A stretch of DNA of 64,000 nucleotides from Amphirosellinia nigrospora (GCA_004123355.1 SCHM01000003.1:682001-746000), one strand, 5' to 3'; positions 46,821-60,100 are shown, counted from the first letter of the stretch. Notes: a model not told the origin generated them from the sequence alone. A program made the numbers and translations.

Positions 46821-47523
46821 GAATTCTGAGCATAAAAAGGGCTCGAATTCTCCCCTCGAGGGAAAAGGAAACCTAGATCTATATGGCCCCTTTGGCACCA
46901 TAGTCGTTTATTACTCAAATTGAACCTATTCCAAGCCCTCAATCAGAGCCCTTGTGACACTATAAAACGAAGCTGGCATTATGCTCTTAAGAATACGCGT
47001 AGTGTGAATGTTTGAATGACGATCTTCATCCCAAACATTGTGGATGTTGCAGAAATATATATATATAGAAAAATAAAGACTAGGGTGCTTAAGTCCACAT
47101 TGCCTAATTCTTGAAGCATCCTCACAGTGGAGGCAGCTTAAGTTCTACAGTTTGTTTGTTCGATACAACCAAGCCATATCGTGGAGTTACTATTGGGTAA
47201 TGTGTATGAGGACGTTCACCACAAAACCAGGTAGCAATCGGAACGAGCGACTGGGAAGGTACGTTGATCAATTTAGACATTACCATAAACCCGTAACAAA
47301 AGCCACCAATAATGAAGGCCAAGGGGAACAAGTCCCAAGAAGACATAACACGTACCCACCCAACTAACCATCCCATCACTAACCACCATTCTATCCTCCG
47401 TTCACAACACAAAGACCGAAACCTAAACCGACCGCCAATAGAACTTCAACACCTAATAGTAGATGCAAACTGCTATTAGAAATAACCGTAGTTAACAGAG
47501 AACTACGCTCTAAGAAGCTTAGC

Positions 47524-48432
47524 TTAGAAGAGCCCAAAAACAACAGCTACCGCAGCGATAGCAAAGCCGGCGGTGTTTCCGTTTCCAAGCGGTGAGGCGC
47601 CGGCGACCTGGATGGCAGGCGGGAGGGTGTTGGTGGGCTTCTCGACCGCGACGCTGCGGGTGGGAGTGACAGGTGGTGCGGGTATGGCAGAGGCTGTGGC
47701 ATGCGTGACTTGAACGGGAGGAGGAGCGGGCTTGGCTGTCTCCTCCGGTAGGCAAAGCGACGAAGTCAAGGTTGGAATGGTCTAAATAGTGAGGTGATTA
47801 ATAAGTGATCGTCCAGTGTCTAGGAATTTAAGGGGGGACACTAGTAAGATATAATGTTTTGGTTTTAAGCCACATTCAAAATCTGGATCATCGTAGCGTC
47901 ACAGACCGAACCACGAGCACTGCCCTGGCCAGATGAAGGATGGTTGAAATAGGAGGGAAGCAGCTTCAAGGGAGCAAAAATGTGGATAATGAATAGAACA
48001 TACTGTAGTGATAGTGCAAGGGCAGTTCGTAACAACGACAAGCTGGCCCGCCGTAGCAGGGTAGGTGCAGTCGTCGAAGATGAGCGTGGTAGCCTCCTCG
48101 CACACCGTCGTGAACTCATTGACAACGGTAACTGAAGTGACGTTGATGTTGAAGTACGACAACACAGAGGTGACGGTGGTGCTGTTCTGATCGACCGCTA
48201 CCACAGGCGAGGTGATTGCGGAAATACGGGCCGAGGTGGTCACAGTAGTAGGGGCCGAGGTGACGATAGGGGTAGGGGTCGAGATGACCGTAGTCGAAGT
48301 CGTTGGCACCGACGAGACCGGGAGAGAAGTAGAGCTTGATGGAAGCACCACAGAGTACGAGGAAGTTGACTGTCCCATGACTCCCGCGGCCAGGAGGCCA
48401 ACAACGGTGAGAGTGTTCATGTTGGAATACAT
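47524..48432 (-). CDS. Ser/Thr-rich GPI cell-wall protein (CCG-6-like)
   Basis: Secreted, cell-wall-anchored protein. Start at 48432 (MYSNMNTLTVVGLLAAGVMG) or at the internal Met at 48420; either gives a signal peptide. A Ser/Thr/Val-rich region follows (TTSTTVISTPTPIVTSAPTT). The conserved module contains Cys in TTVCEEATTLIFDDCTYPAT and VVVTNCPCTITT (about 48100–48010), resembling the fungal clock-controlled-gene-6/GPI cell-wall family. An intron of about 220 nt (donor GTATGTTC, about 48000, acceptor TTTAG next to 47781) leads to an exon reading TIPTLTSSLCLPEETAKPAP. A Pro/Thr-rich stretch then ends in a hydrophobic Ala/Val-rich C-terminus (AGFAIAAVAVVFGLF), the GPI signal. Function is likely structural. 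No frame break is needed. Confidence 0.68.
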
Positions 48433-49569
48433 GTTGTTCACTTGATGTCAATGCTCACAAGGGCGCTGTGTTTGAAACGGTGGATATAAGATGGCTAGGG
48501 AGTGTGAAGAAGAGAGAAGAAACGAGTGTGGTGGTGGATAGAGAATCGAGAATAACGATGGCCGGGAGGCGGCGCAGGTTTAAGAAGACCAGAATTCTGG
48601 CAGTTTGAAGGTATCGCTTTGCGACGCAGGGCCCCAAGAATCGTAATGAAACAAGCAATGCTCAGGAACACCAATGGTCTGGTTTGGCTGCCAAAACAAA
48701 CCGAAGTCTTAAATGAGGCGCCCTACTGTCTTGGAATGCACACAGAAACCAGGCGATCCCAAGCGGCTCTCGCTCCTCATTACGTGCATTCCTACCTTGC
48801 CATCCCTTGAGACTAGTATGTTTCTAACTCGTATCGACTAATTCACCGAGTAGATGCTCCCTTATTTGCAGAGTTGTTATCTTTTTTGTGACGCAGCAAA
48901 TGGCTTGATCTGGCCATAGCCAAGTCATATGTACATTGTTGCTATTGATGCTACTGGCGGCCTTCCTTTACTAAGACACCATCCAGTCTCGTGCCTGAGC
49001 ACCGATGATGTGGTGTCGCTAAATAACAAGCGTCCTTTCTATATTCCCACCAAGTGTAGCCAATTGAAACGCTCGCCTTGGGTGACCATGCACTCTGTCA
49101 TGCTTGGTCCATGATGGCTACTCTCTCGTCACCATTGCTTGTGGAATCCTTCCCTGAACCCCGTTTTGTGTGGCCTATCACTATGGCTGAGCTTGTTAGG
49201 TAGTGTAGTTGAGGAACCAATATACACTGGAATGCCCGCCTCTTCGCCTCCCCTGGCATACGAAATGCCATATAAGCCAACTTATGACTATTGCAGTTCT
49301 GAACTCCGGTCGAGGGGTGTCTCTATGCTGGTTTATCCTTCAACGCCGATTATCTCCAGGTAAACAAGAGGCGCGAAAATCAATATTCGGAAAGATTGTA
49401 GTAGTATTAGTAGTTGGCAGTAAGGCCGCTTGCATGCAATTTCGTAGCACGTTAGATGAGAAATCCAAACAAAAGCCCATTCCATGCAGGTCTGCTGTAA
49501 CTCCAACGATATTCAGGTTTGAGCGGGTGCACCGTGAAAGTCTTGCTGCTGTGAGAGCGATCTTTTCTA
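48433..49569. other. Intergenic, 1.1 kb
   Basis: Promoter of the cell-wall gene (left) and 3' flank of the RGS gene (right). No gene seen. Confidence 0.45.
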
Positions 49570-52145
49570 CTATCTGCGATTCGATCGACTTTGACTTCTT
49601 TCTGGAGCACGATTGCCGCTCACTACGATGGAATCGAAATCGTAGTTCTTCAACGTATGTTCGTACTTAGTGTTACGCAGAAACTTCGGTACCGAATCCT
49701 ATTATCATGTTAACTGAGTTGGAACGTAACCCGGGGATACCATTCGACAACCTACACTCGCCATCAGTTTGAAAACAGCATTTTGGGCGTCTTCGAAGAG
49801 TGTCATAACTTCATTTAGTGTTTCGATCATAGCAACATCTTGACCAACGGCTTTCGTCATCCGGGTCGCAAGATTGCTGCGTAGCTGATGATCAATATTG
49901 AGCTCGCAAGGAGAGCCGGGTGCTAGAAATGCATTGTAGATACTATAGGCTTGGGCCATAATCTCTTTGATGCCATCCATCGATGTAGAATTCGGGTTTC
50001 TCTGAGCCGATTTAATAGCACCGCAACAACTACGGACAAACTCCTCAACATCCAGGTAAAACGACAAGTTTTCCTCGCAGTGAGTCTCCCGCAGGTTCTC
50101 GCGGAACAATAATCTTAGAGCTGCATCGTTTAAAATCTTATCGAGACGTTGAGTATTCGAATCTCTAGCAACACCTGGGCGGCCTGATGTACCTAGACCT
50201 TCACTCTCCGAGGTCCGACCCCTACCGGTACCACTGAGAATCTCCTTTCCACGTGCTGTCAGGTGATAGATGGCGTTTTTGGTTGGCTGAAAAATGGCTG
50301 CAGAAGGAGAAGTTGCCATGTATGCTCGGTCTTGCTGAATAGACTCCATTAGATCGTATTCAACAAAGAGCGATGCCATCTCGTAAGTCTCACGCCGATC
50401 GACGGTTGTGCAGCAATCCATCAACCAATCCGAGCACGACTTGCCAGTGAATGTATCTTTGTACATCTTGCCACCGACTTTGCGCTCGCTAGCCATCTTG
50501 ACGCCTGTAAGGCCGTCCCGATAATCGCTCAATGAATCAGAATCAGCGGAGCTAACAGTAGATTTGACATTTAAGCCTCCGTTCGCGCCGCACAACCTCC
50601 TGAAAACAACCTCCATTGTGCCGCGATCCATGACCAGTTTGTCTGTCGCAGGGTCTCTTTCAAGGATGCATAGATGACTTGAACCCTGAGCAACTAGGTC
50701 GCCAATTTGCCTCTGTTGAATTCCATTCCGCGAACAGAAGCGGTCTAGCACGCAGACGCCCTTTGGTGTTAACTGCCATACAGCACCTTCATGGTGTAGA
50801 CTGGTTGTAGCTTGCCGTCGGCGGACTCGATGAACCTTGCGTCAAGAAATCGCTGGCATATCGACCTGGCCATATCCTTGGCCATAGAGAACGTTGTTGT
50901 GGTAGTCGTTGTCACAATGCGGGTAGGATCTTTCGGGTCAGGCATCCGATTGGACTGAGAGAATTTGAGCGAGCCAAGGTTATTAATAGCATCTTCGGAC
51001 AAGAACGTATGTTCCACTCTTGTTAATCGTACTCGATGGGGCGATAGTGGAGAAGGCTGACTATCAAGGTTGAGAATAGGTCTTTGAAATCCTGCATTAC
51101 ATCAGATATTAGACAGTGTTAATCATATTAGTCCCCAAGCCAAGTTCCCAAGTACCATTGTGTGCGTTGTAAGAGCACAAGGCCCTACGATAGACATGGA
51201 GGTTCCCCAAACCTAGCGATGACAAGGAGTATGTAGGGCGCAGCTTACACGAGTGAATGGGCGATCATCGTCCGTCATACGGAGCAGCCGAGAAGAAGTT
51301 TGATGCATTTTGCTTTCAGAGTTAGAGAGCAAAATGGGTGGTGGTTGACTTGCGTCAGTTTCGGAGTAGGGTGTTGAAATAGGGTCGCGTAATGACGTCT
51401 GGCTCGACTGTGGTGTATCGGTGAAGGGACTGAGAAGAACTGGCGTTGAAGAGATCGAGGAGCCTCTAGTTAAGATACGACCCTTGGAGGATCTGTCGGA
51501 ATGGGAGAACTCGCTATTTGTGGGGGAATCGAGCGCTACAGAAAGACGATCGGGAGTGGAAGCGGACTGGGGATTACGGGTGAGCGATTCGGCACGATTC
51601 GAAATGGAAATGGTCCTATCCAGGACGGCTACAGCGATGGCAAGCAAACCCACAGGCTTCTGCGTCCGAGGAAACTGAGCAAACAAGTCAATTGAGGTTT
51701 CAAGACAAAATTGGCGGCTGGGCCAGGGTTAGGACTGGGGACTGGGGACTGGGGATTGGGAGATTGGAGCCAGGCAATCGGGCCGTCGAGCGAGGGTTGC
51801 ACGAAACAACACATGGAATGCATACCTTGAGAGTTTGCTCCCGGCAGGAGGGACCTTTGTGTGCGCAGGAACAACAGTACCGGCGCTAGCAGGACGAGAG
51901 GCGCTCGGAGAAATAGTACCAGTAGCAGGGGTGGTGGTGGTGGTGGTGGTGGCAGGGACAGAACCAGAACCAGAACCAGGACCAGGACCAGGACCACAAA
52001 GTGCGGCGGCGGGTATTGAGGGTATCGTAGGGGTGTTGCTCGAGGTGTTTGCGTGGGACGGGCGGTGGTGGAGTACTAGCGACGGGGGCTGGGAGGTTGG
52101 TGTTGTAGTCGGTGATGGCGATGAATGATGATAGATGGCAGCCAT
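49570..52145 (-). CDS. flbA: RGS protein with DEP domains (FlbA/Rgs1 type)
   Basis: GTPase-activating protein that switches off Gα signalling and, in Aspergillus, promotes conidiation. Exons: 52145–51826 (MAAIYHHSSPSPTTTPTSQP, low complexity), 51674–51249 (ends MHQTSSRLLRMTDDDRPFTR), 51091–49756 and 49698–49570. Exon 3 starts DFKDLFSTLIVSL and contains the family hallmark HTFLSEDAINNLGSLKFSQS. It also carries a first DEP region (MAKDMARSICQRFLDARFIE), a second DEP (FTGKSCSDWLMDCCTTVDRR) and the RGS domain (LFRENLRETHCEENLSFYLD to AVFKLMAS). A 57-nt intron (GTAGGT…ATAATAG, 49699–49755) joins to DSVPKFLRNTKYEHTLKNYD and the tail ending SRSNRR. Frame changes lie near 51055 and near 50780, and possibly at the exon 1/2 junction. 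Orthology to FlbA is strong. Confidence 0.88.
51929..51952. repeat. (GGT)n trinucleotide run in flbA-type exon 1
   Basis: Eight GGT units; on the minus strand they encode a poly-Thr tract in the low-complexity N-terminus. Confidence 0.75.
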
Positions 52146-54130
52146 CTACCGGGAGTCGGATAGCGAGAGAGAGTTGTTCACACGTCGAGTCGAGTCGAGT
52201 CGAGTGAAGTCGAGCTGATTCGAGTCGGGGCCGGGCCTTGAAGTGTCGACACGAGTTATGGCAAGGACATTGGGATTGGGGATTCCAACCACCGAGCACC
52301 GAACAGCGGACAGCGGACAGAGAGACCAGAGGGCGGCTCGCAGATTCGGCACTCAAGAACGGCGTTATCAAATACTCGAACGTGTAATTAGGTGTATCTA
52401 GCGTCCGGCTGCCGTACTGTACTGTACTGGCGTTTTTAGGGCAGGCTAAGAAGGAATGTGGGCTACCACGACACTATGTACGACCGTGTACAAATAGCGA
52501 GGAGAGCGGAAAGAGAGAGGGGCACGAGGGCCTGCTGTAGCAGCGTAGGAAGTAGTGTGGTGCCGAGGACCTAACCGCAGGAAACTACAAGTAAACGGCT
52601 AAACAACTAAAAGACACTACGTTGACTAGGGCTGGGGCCGATGCTGAACATTGGGCATTGGAGAGGGAGACGGGTTTTAGAACGAGGTGGTGGAGGAGGA
52701 GAGCAGTGGTGTGCGCAGCGTAGGTAGAGTGAGGTATAGGCACAGGTATAGGTATAGGTTTAGTATAGGACGGTGGAGTCCGAGTTCGAGGAAGGACGGC
52801 GGCAAGACAACGAACGGCCTGAAGTGAGCGAGTGCGAGTGTGGAAACACAAGGAAGACGGAGAGATGCAAGCAAGGACAAGGACGGGGACGGGGAACGGG
52901 ACGAGGACGAGGATAACCAAAACCACGTGTGTATCGGCTGGATCTACCTATTACTATAAGGCGTGTAATTCTGGGTGCAGGACAGAGATGACAGCGACGA
53001 AGTAACGGTTTTTGATGTGTGAAGTCGGAGTGACTGGTGACTGGACTGAAGAGGTGAGGGAGTGGACAAGTATGTACGGCAGTACACCTGTGGTACAACA
53101 AAGAGCAGAGAGCCCTCAGCAACGCCCCACCCTTTCCACCCACCCAAATCCGACAGGGCCATGTGCTCTCCAGGTACATACCGTACGTGCACCGTGCACC
53201 GTACATGCAGACAGTGTGTTCTGCAGAATTGGCACGCACCCTCACCTCCATGCTATGTATCACTTTCTCTTCTAGGCATAGCGTGCATTAGCCTGGCTCG
53301 CCGTGCAGAGTGAAAGTGCACGAGGCAAGAGGCATGAAGATATACAGTCGTTACAGACACTTCCAACAGAGTGCTCAGGGATGCACTGTGAGAGCAGTAA
53401 CTTCTAACAGGCGCTTCAGGTGCATAAGAAGAAGAAGTAAGTCACAAACGTGGAACTCAGCAAGGCGACACGTTAAAAAAAACTCTTACCCTTACTTACG
53501 AGGTATAGCCAGGTTCAACAGGCATAAGACTTTGGATGATGTGTATTATTGATGGGTCTTATGTTGGTGTTGCGGTGTTGTCCAATGTGTTGTTCAATTG
53601 ACCTGGGTAGATCAATGTACATGCCATGTAGTTGGATACTGTGCGGATAATCAAGCTTTGGCTGTCAGCGAACAAACCGTGAACAAAAAGCCTTGGGCGG
53701 AGATGCATAAGTGACACAGCGTGATAATGTTAGCGTGGCGCTAAAGATTGGGAAAATGGCGGGTTAGGTACCTGGGTAGTTGCGAAGCAGATCAGATCAG
53801 TAACGCCGCCCTCTATTCTGGATTAATTAAGTATCACCTTGAACACGACGTGGTAGGTAGTCTTTCAGGCGGGCATTGCTTAGGAATTCCTTAGCAATTT
53901 ATTTTCCTTGGCTAACTGGGAATTCCGCTAGAGAGTGGGAACTTTATGAGCTGCTAGCGCCCACTAGTATTTATTATTCCTAGAGACAAGTGCTTTACAA
54001 GGTTAGCGGGGTAGGTATTATGGCAGTTATTATAGCTTCCGATGTCATGCTCGTGGTGTGCTTTCACCTGCAAGGATGCTGAAGGTGGGGATCCTTGAAA
54101 CCATGCACGGCCCACGCTTTACTGTGCCGT
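52146..54130. other. Long low-complexity leader/promoter of the RGS gene
   Basis: No coding sequence supported. Contains a (GAGTC)n tract at about 52184–52226 immediately upstream of the start codon, GGTATAG repeats at about 52737–52765 and a purine-rich GGACAAGGACGGGGA-type tract at about 52872–52915. Long leaders are common for developmental regulators; here that is an inference. Confidence 0.4.
52184..52226. repeat. (GAGTC)n tandem repeat
   Basis: About five CGAGT/GAGTC pentamers plus degenerate copies, 40–80 bp upstream of the proposed RGS start codon at 52145. Confidence 0.8.
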
Positions 54131-57100
54131 TCACAGCCTGGGTAGTATGCGCTCAAGGTTTTTGTCGGCCAGCGGGCATCCAGGGGTGTCCATGGGTAAG
54201 AGATTGCTGATTGGCAGCAGGGATGGCTTTATATGCGGCACTGTATTCACAGCATTGAGGTTAATACGGTGTAGTGTAGTATACCTATGTATATGGTATG
54301 ATATATACCGTGGCATGGCAATTTGGGTATCAAGCATTGTTAACCCACAACTCACAAAAAATGATGTAGGAAAAATCGGTATTATCAGTGTGATAAGTTG
54401 TCAGTTGAAATATCGATTAGCCCCAATATGTTGATTTCTAATAATCACAACATAGCGGAGTATGACTCTTAGGAAATTTTGAATTAGAGTTTTGAATATC
54501 AGCTAGGTACCTAACCTACCTACCTTGGGTGTCTATAGTACTTTGAAACAGAAAGATATTACTACTAGATCGGGTTGAGAGTATTCTAATGCTAGGGCAC
54601 AGACGAAGTGCCTTGACAAGCATGGCAGACCATCGCCAACCACGTGCAAGCCAAGATCTGGGGTTGCCTAATAGTACCTTTGCAGTTTCAGGAACTGTTT
54701 GCGCCCTGGTCCGAGGGACCGTTAGGCGTTCAGGCGAATCTCTGGTTCCGGCGGTTTGATACCGGTTATGCCACGTTCATCAAGTCGATACAGTAGCACT
54801 CAGCACAGTGTCATATACAGTGCTGAGGTCGCACCATGACACCCAATACCGACGGGCTTGCCATGTGCGCAAGACTAGTCTAAGTGGTGGCAGTGAATCG
54901 AACCAGGTTAGGTATCTTTATCGGTCTCTACGATTTGGCGGACCGGTAAGGAGGGTGGACAATGACCACGTTGTTTCCGCGCACGTTTTTTTTTACCCTC
55001 TCGCCATGCTTATTTTCTTGCCTGAAGGTACATCATCAACCCGCGTCAGCCACGAGGTAATCAGCAATGCATACATATATTGATTGACGTGCCAGTCAAT
55101 TTTTGCCACCCGCATTTGATTGAGCGCGCCTTTTGAATGTTCCGGACAATTATCTGCGTGGCTAAAGCTTTTGGACTATACATTTCGAGAACTACTCCAA
55201 CCTTCTAATAAGTAGTTTGACGGTACATAGAACCGTATGGTAAGCCTGACAGAGAATTTCTATCAAGTCGAAGATGGGGCCTGCGCAGGAGGGTGAATGA
55301 ACATCGTACTACTATGTACGATTGGGGGCGCATTTGGAGACGAAACGCCACCCTATTGGTGGCTCATTTCTGAGACTGCCGTAAGCAAGACTATACTCCG
55401 GTTAGCTTGGTATACACATTATAGTCCTCTTGAAGTCCATTTTCGTCTGGGCTTTTTAAGTGCGATGATATAGCCCAAGCATCTCGCAAAGTATGTCTCT
55501 TTTTCGACACCCAATCAGGTCGCCAAGGGTAAATCAGATGAGATCTCGCATGAAATCGCCATCGCCACCTGCAGGTTAGCATGGCTAGACATGTCTGATG
55601 GTGACGGATGACGTCTGCCCGAATACGTATGATCTTGAAGAAGTAATAGCCGGTGCTGGTGGGAGCATCATTCGTTTTCAGAGCCGGTGAGCAATAGGGC
55701 TGTAGAGGGGTTTTATTATGGGCCCCTCGGAATCGCGAATTGTGGTTTGCACAGCCGTGTCGCCACGAGCTACCATATTCGGCAGCATGATTGGTATTTT
55801 TTGGACTTCTTTGGGTGGTGATACGCACAGGAATGAGTGCCAAACGCCTTGAATTCCGAACATCCTTTCCTGATCCCTCATACCATTCAACGGATATGAG
55901 GCGGATGGTAGGGTAGAAAAAGTCCACATTACTATTGAGCTGTTTCGGCTTTGGCTGGCAGTAATCTACAAATTCCAAACGCATAGTTCTTGACCCTGAT
56001 CAGTTATTTTATCAACCCATTAGGTCCGCCTGAAAGCCCACACTGTGTTGTAAATAGCGTGCCTTAAGTTCATCATCGCACGCGCGAGCGCTTACCGTAT
56101 TTTTTTTCAGCTATCGAATCAAATTTAGCACCCCCTATCGCCTAGCACAGAATAGGGCACACCGCCTATTAATATGTTCGGTATTTGCGTCTGTCACATG
56201 CTACCCTGGAAAGCGCTATTTTGCTAGTTAGCTTTTTAGTACACTAGGTAAATTTGTACCCGACAGTACGGATCCGACTTCAGCCTCCAGATACTGCTAG
56301 CCAAACGGCTGCAATGGGTCCAGAATTACATAAGATCAATAGAGCCGAAGAGGTAGCTTGTCTGGCCTTTGTTTCGAGCACAGCACGTGTCAGGGATAGA
56401 GGTGGAGCATGACATCTCATAAGCTTAAGTCTTCTAGAATTTGGCCCATAAGAGATATAGTCTTTGGACATCCACAGTGACTAATTTGACCTTAAATATC
56501 TCGGGACCGAGTTTTAGCGGTAGTTGACACAGGGGAAATGGATACTCAAAGACTTGGTATATAGGCTCAAGCGTCGTCAACTTGCAATGAGTTCGTCCTA
56601 TGAAATGCTTCAAGATAAAAACAGTGTTAAGATCTACGTTATAGCCGTCCTAGCTAAACGGAGATAAGCTTTTCATTACAACAACACAAATGTCGATTTA
56701 TGTAGTCAATATATTCAATCTAACCCTGTTTATATCTTTGGGCCTAATTAGCATAAGTAAAAGTGACGCGCATGATTGCTAGATATCACAACTAAGATGG
56801 CAGTGTATGGTTCGAACTCGGTTCGCCACTAATAAGCCTTTCATTTCATTGTGAGACAAGCCATGATTCCGTCATCCCACAGCAGGTTGCCCACGTGTTT
56901 TAGCTGCCGTTGCCACGCGTTCACCACGTGCGAACTCAACACTAATTAACCTACGACTTATCAATTTGCGCTTCACATGTATTACAATAGACAAAGAGAA
57001 GTCTTGGTATCAGGCTCAGATCACTGATCTTAAAAGTAGCTAATGATACGTCTCGGAAATGCTTCGGATCATTTGTCCGAGAGTCCCTGATCTGACCAGA

Positions 57101-60100
57101 GCATTTATGAATGGGAAATATTGAGATGCCTATTTACCGTGAAACAATGCCGTCCGACCTGTGACGCAAGTGCTTATCAACCAAATCGCGCCTAAAGTTG
57201 CAATGGCAATAAACTCATACCCCGATACTCTATTCCGTTAGAAATTCCAGCGTGTGGACGATGCTAGCAGATCGTTCGCTTAGCATATGCGTAGCGGAAA
57301 AGCCAAGCTATCTTAGCAGAAACGGAGATCCTGCCCAACATTTGCTAAATCCCAAGCCGATGCGTATGATATGCAGAATAAATCTGCTAGTGCGTATAGC
57401 TGAACATTTCATTAATTTCCGAGGAACTACTCCGTAGTATAGTGGGTCTATATTTCTACCGTAATTTATTGTACATAGCATGTGTCCGAACCACCGGCAG
57501 AGTATACACTACAGTCCTTAGTACTGTCTGAACTTCGCTCTCTTGGCATTCATCCATTCGCACTACTTAGGTAGTATGATGAGACACATGCCTCCTACTA
57601 TACTATTCCCCCACAATCGGGTTGATCGCCAGAAGGTTGGCGTTGCACAAGATAGAAACGAAGCAACGCATAGTTTTCTCAGACACACCCAGACAAGCAT
57701 TATCGGGTCCCTTCACCAGCTTGCCACGTGGAATGAAGAGCCACTGCCAGGGGCTAGGGTGAGACATGTGGGCCACGTTCAACAAGACGAAAATGATATA
57801 TCAGTTTCCCCTCTTACAACTTGTTGCTGCATCTCACCGCATGGCACCCAAATTTTTGCCCATACACAAGAATGTGTCAGATTAACAATGCCTCTGGATA
57901 TCGCTAAGAACATAGACAGAGCTGCGAAGTCGGTAGGCATAGTTCAGTCTGGTTCGTCGCCACTATCAATGCCAGTGAGAAAACAAAATAATTGACCCCA
58001 TGTATTACAATACCAAGTTTGTCGGGACTACATGGCAAATGGTAAGTTTGCTGGAGACATATATCTTCTGATTTAGATGTTGATAGAATCCTTTCCTCTG
58101 GTAGCGGCCTGCCCGTCGTGTGTGATGTAAATCATAGTATACAATCTGCACCACAGAGGTGCGGTTACCGACGACATCGCTTGACCCAAAAGTCCGGTAA
58201 AAGATCACAATTTTGTGTGCCTATGGTCTAGTCGCATGGCGGGTGGAGAAACTGGCTAACTTGTACCTATGGCTGTACTTGGAGTAACGGTTGAATTTCT
58301 CTCACGACGCACGACCCTGCACTCAGCCGCGTTCTTGCGAGAAAGTGCCGCCATCATCACTTGCGTTAGTAGCTGTCCACACGACGTGCACAAGTTCCCG
58401 CATATCGGAGCAGCATGGGCGCTAAGGGCTAGGCGAGTGCATGGAAACATCAGGACTACTGGTAATAGCGTACAAGCTCCTGTGACGAACGCGACACTCA
58501 TAAACTCGGTTGAGATAACCGAGAGTGGGCAGTGTCACCCAAGGATCACACCGCTTGCTACTCGCCACTCTATTTTCGGCGTCGAGAACAGAAGTTGAGT
58601 CTTTCAGTCTATGATGACTGTTAACACGACATGCTGCTTTTGCGCTTACTATCTCTCTTCATCATGAGATGGCAACAAAACATACGAATTATATGCCACT
58701 TCCGATGAGGAACTTCTACTTCTGGGGTGTAGTTCCGCCGTCTATAATCACCCGTTTCCCAGCATGTGTGGGAATCTTTGAGGGCTGCTGCCGGCATTTC
58801 CGTCGTTACTTCACGTGGCTAAAGGCATAATTAATAAGGTAACCGGGAAGACAGGAAATCCATAAGCCGAAACCCCTGTCTAGCGAGTTCTCCACCAGTG
58901 GCCAATTAGTCTACAAGACAAGACAAGACAGGCAGATCCCGTGATTGTTACACAGTTTCCTGGGTTCCAGGGTCGCCTTTGTACCTCCCATGGTATCATT
59001 TCAGATTTGATACCAGCAGCTACCATCACCGCTTTCCCACCACCTAATTAGCATAGTCGGTAATCATCCATTCGTAGTGTGACCTGTAGACATTCATTCT
59101 GCTGATTGGCGATGCTAGGTGTCGTTGAAGAGTCAAGTGTTTCTGAAAATCATCAATCTCATCCACCCCGCTTGAGCTCGCGACTCCGCCGGCAGTCCAC
59201 GCGATGCATGTCATTCCACCGTGATAGGTATGCATATGCGTTGGAACCGTGCGATCTCTGATGCACACAGACCTCGGCCTTGGTATCGATGTCCTTCCCC
59301 TCTTCGCCGGCTCTGTTATCAATCCTCGCGCCGACTTTTCTCGATGTTACATACATAATAGCATGCACCTAGGTGTCACCGCGCAACTTGCACGATACTG
59401 GACCCTATCGGACTTAATTCGGGGGCTCACTTTATTAAAATGCGAGCGCCCCGTGGCATCGTGGTATCTGGGCAGTGCGACCCAACCAGCCCGCATTGCA
59501 TCTTGATATGAGGGCAACGAGCACGTTGTTTCTGCAGGCAGACTTTGGGGTTCGATTGCACACTGCTACCCATCATATTCGCGTGCATATGCTGTGTATG
59601 TGTAAATATCATACTCTGTTCACATCTGGTAGTTCAGCTTTCTACTATCCATGCAACGAAGTGGGAATCCATCCCCTCCGGCCACGGCATCTGGTCATGC
59701 ATGAATTACCACCATCTAATGTGGCCTCCAGGTAGCCACAAGTTGGAATAAGTGGCCTATCATATTGTTGACCCATCTTCTTCTAGCTACCAGTGTCCCG
59801 GCTCTTTTGTCAGCATCCCTTTTCACGGCGGCGATAGTACGATGGTGGCGCGGCTGGTTTGGCCGATATTAATCGTTACCAGGTTTCGGCAGGCTGCTAC
59901 TTTATTTCGCATCCAACAACACAACATCAACAACAACAGTCAACGTCTCTTCAGTTCTCCCTTTCTGCCCGTCAGTCAAACACGTCGCGCGATGCTACAC
60001 CGCCATATGAATTGCAAGCGGGCCCGTCGTTTCATGCAGCTACTTACAGTTGACTCCGGATCGGCGTAAAATGGCTAGATCTGACCATCACGGTAGCCCA

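Larger units (their letters stand above)
43950..47523. other. Gene-poor, AT-rich region, 3.6 kb
   Basis: No gene supported. By eye, 44200–45250 and 45600–46500 are AT-rich with many short in-frame stops on all frames. It contains the hairpin array at 45455–45560 and a GGAAA microsatellite near 46797–46820. The left end is the Orc4 promoter. Confidence 0.45.

Noticed and set aside
51629-52371. Repetitive frames (poly Leu/Val/Pro) on the minus strand overlapping the RGS exon 1
   Set aside because: They are other-frame readings of the low-complexity exon 1 and first intron of the FlbA-type gene.
55391-55984. 197-codon open frame on the minus strand, overlapped by an 83-codon frame
   Set aside because: Neither reading shows a known motif, and no splice sites extend it. 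Length is within what chance allows in 64 kb.
57543-57995. 150-codon open frame on the plus strand
   Set aside because: No motif on either strand and no supporting splice structure.
58256-58501. Minus-strand frame starting MSVAFVTGA, reminiscent of a short-chain dehydrogenase start
   Set aside because: The expected glycine-rich TGxxxGIG motif does not follow, and no catalytic Y-x-x-x-K is found nearby in any frame.
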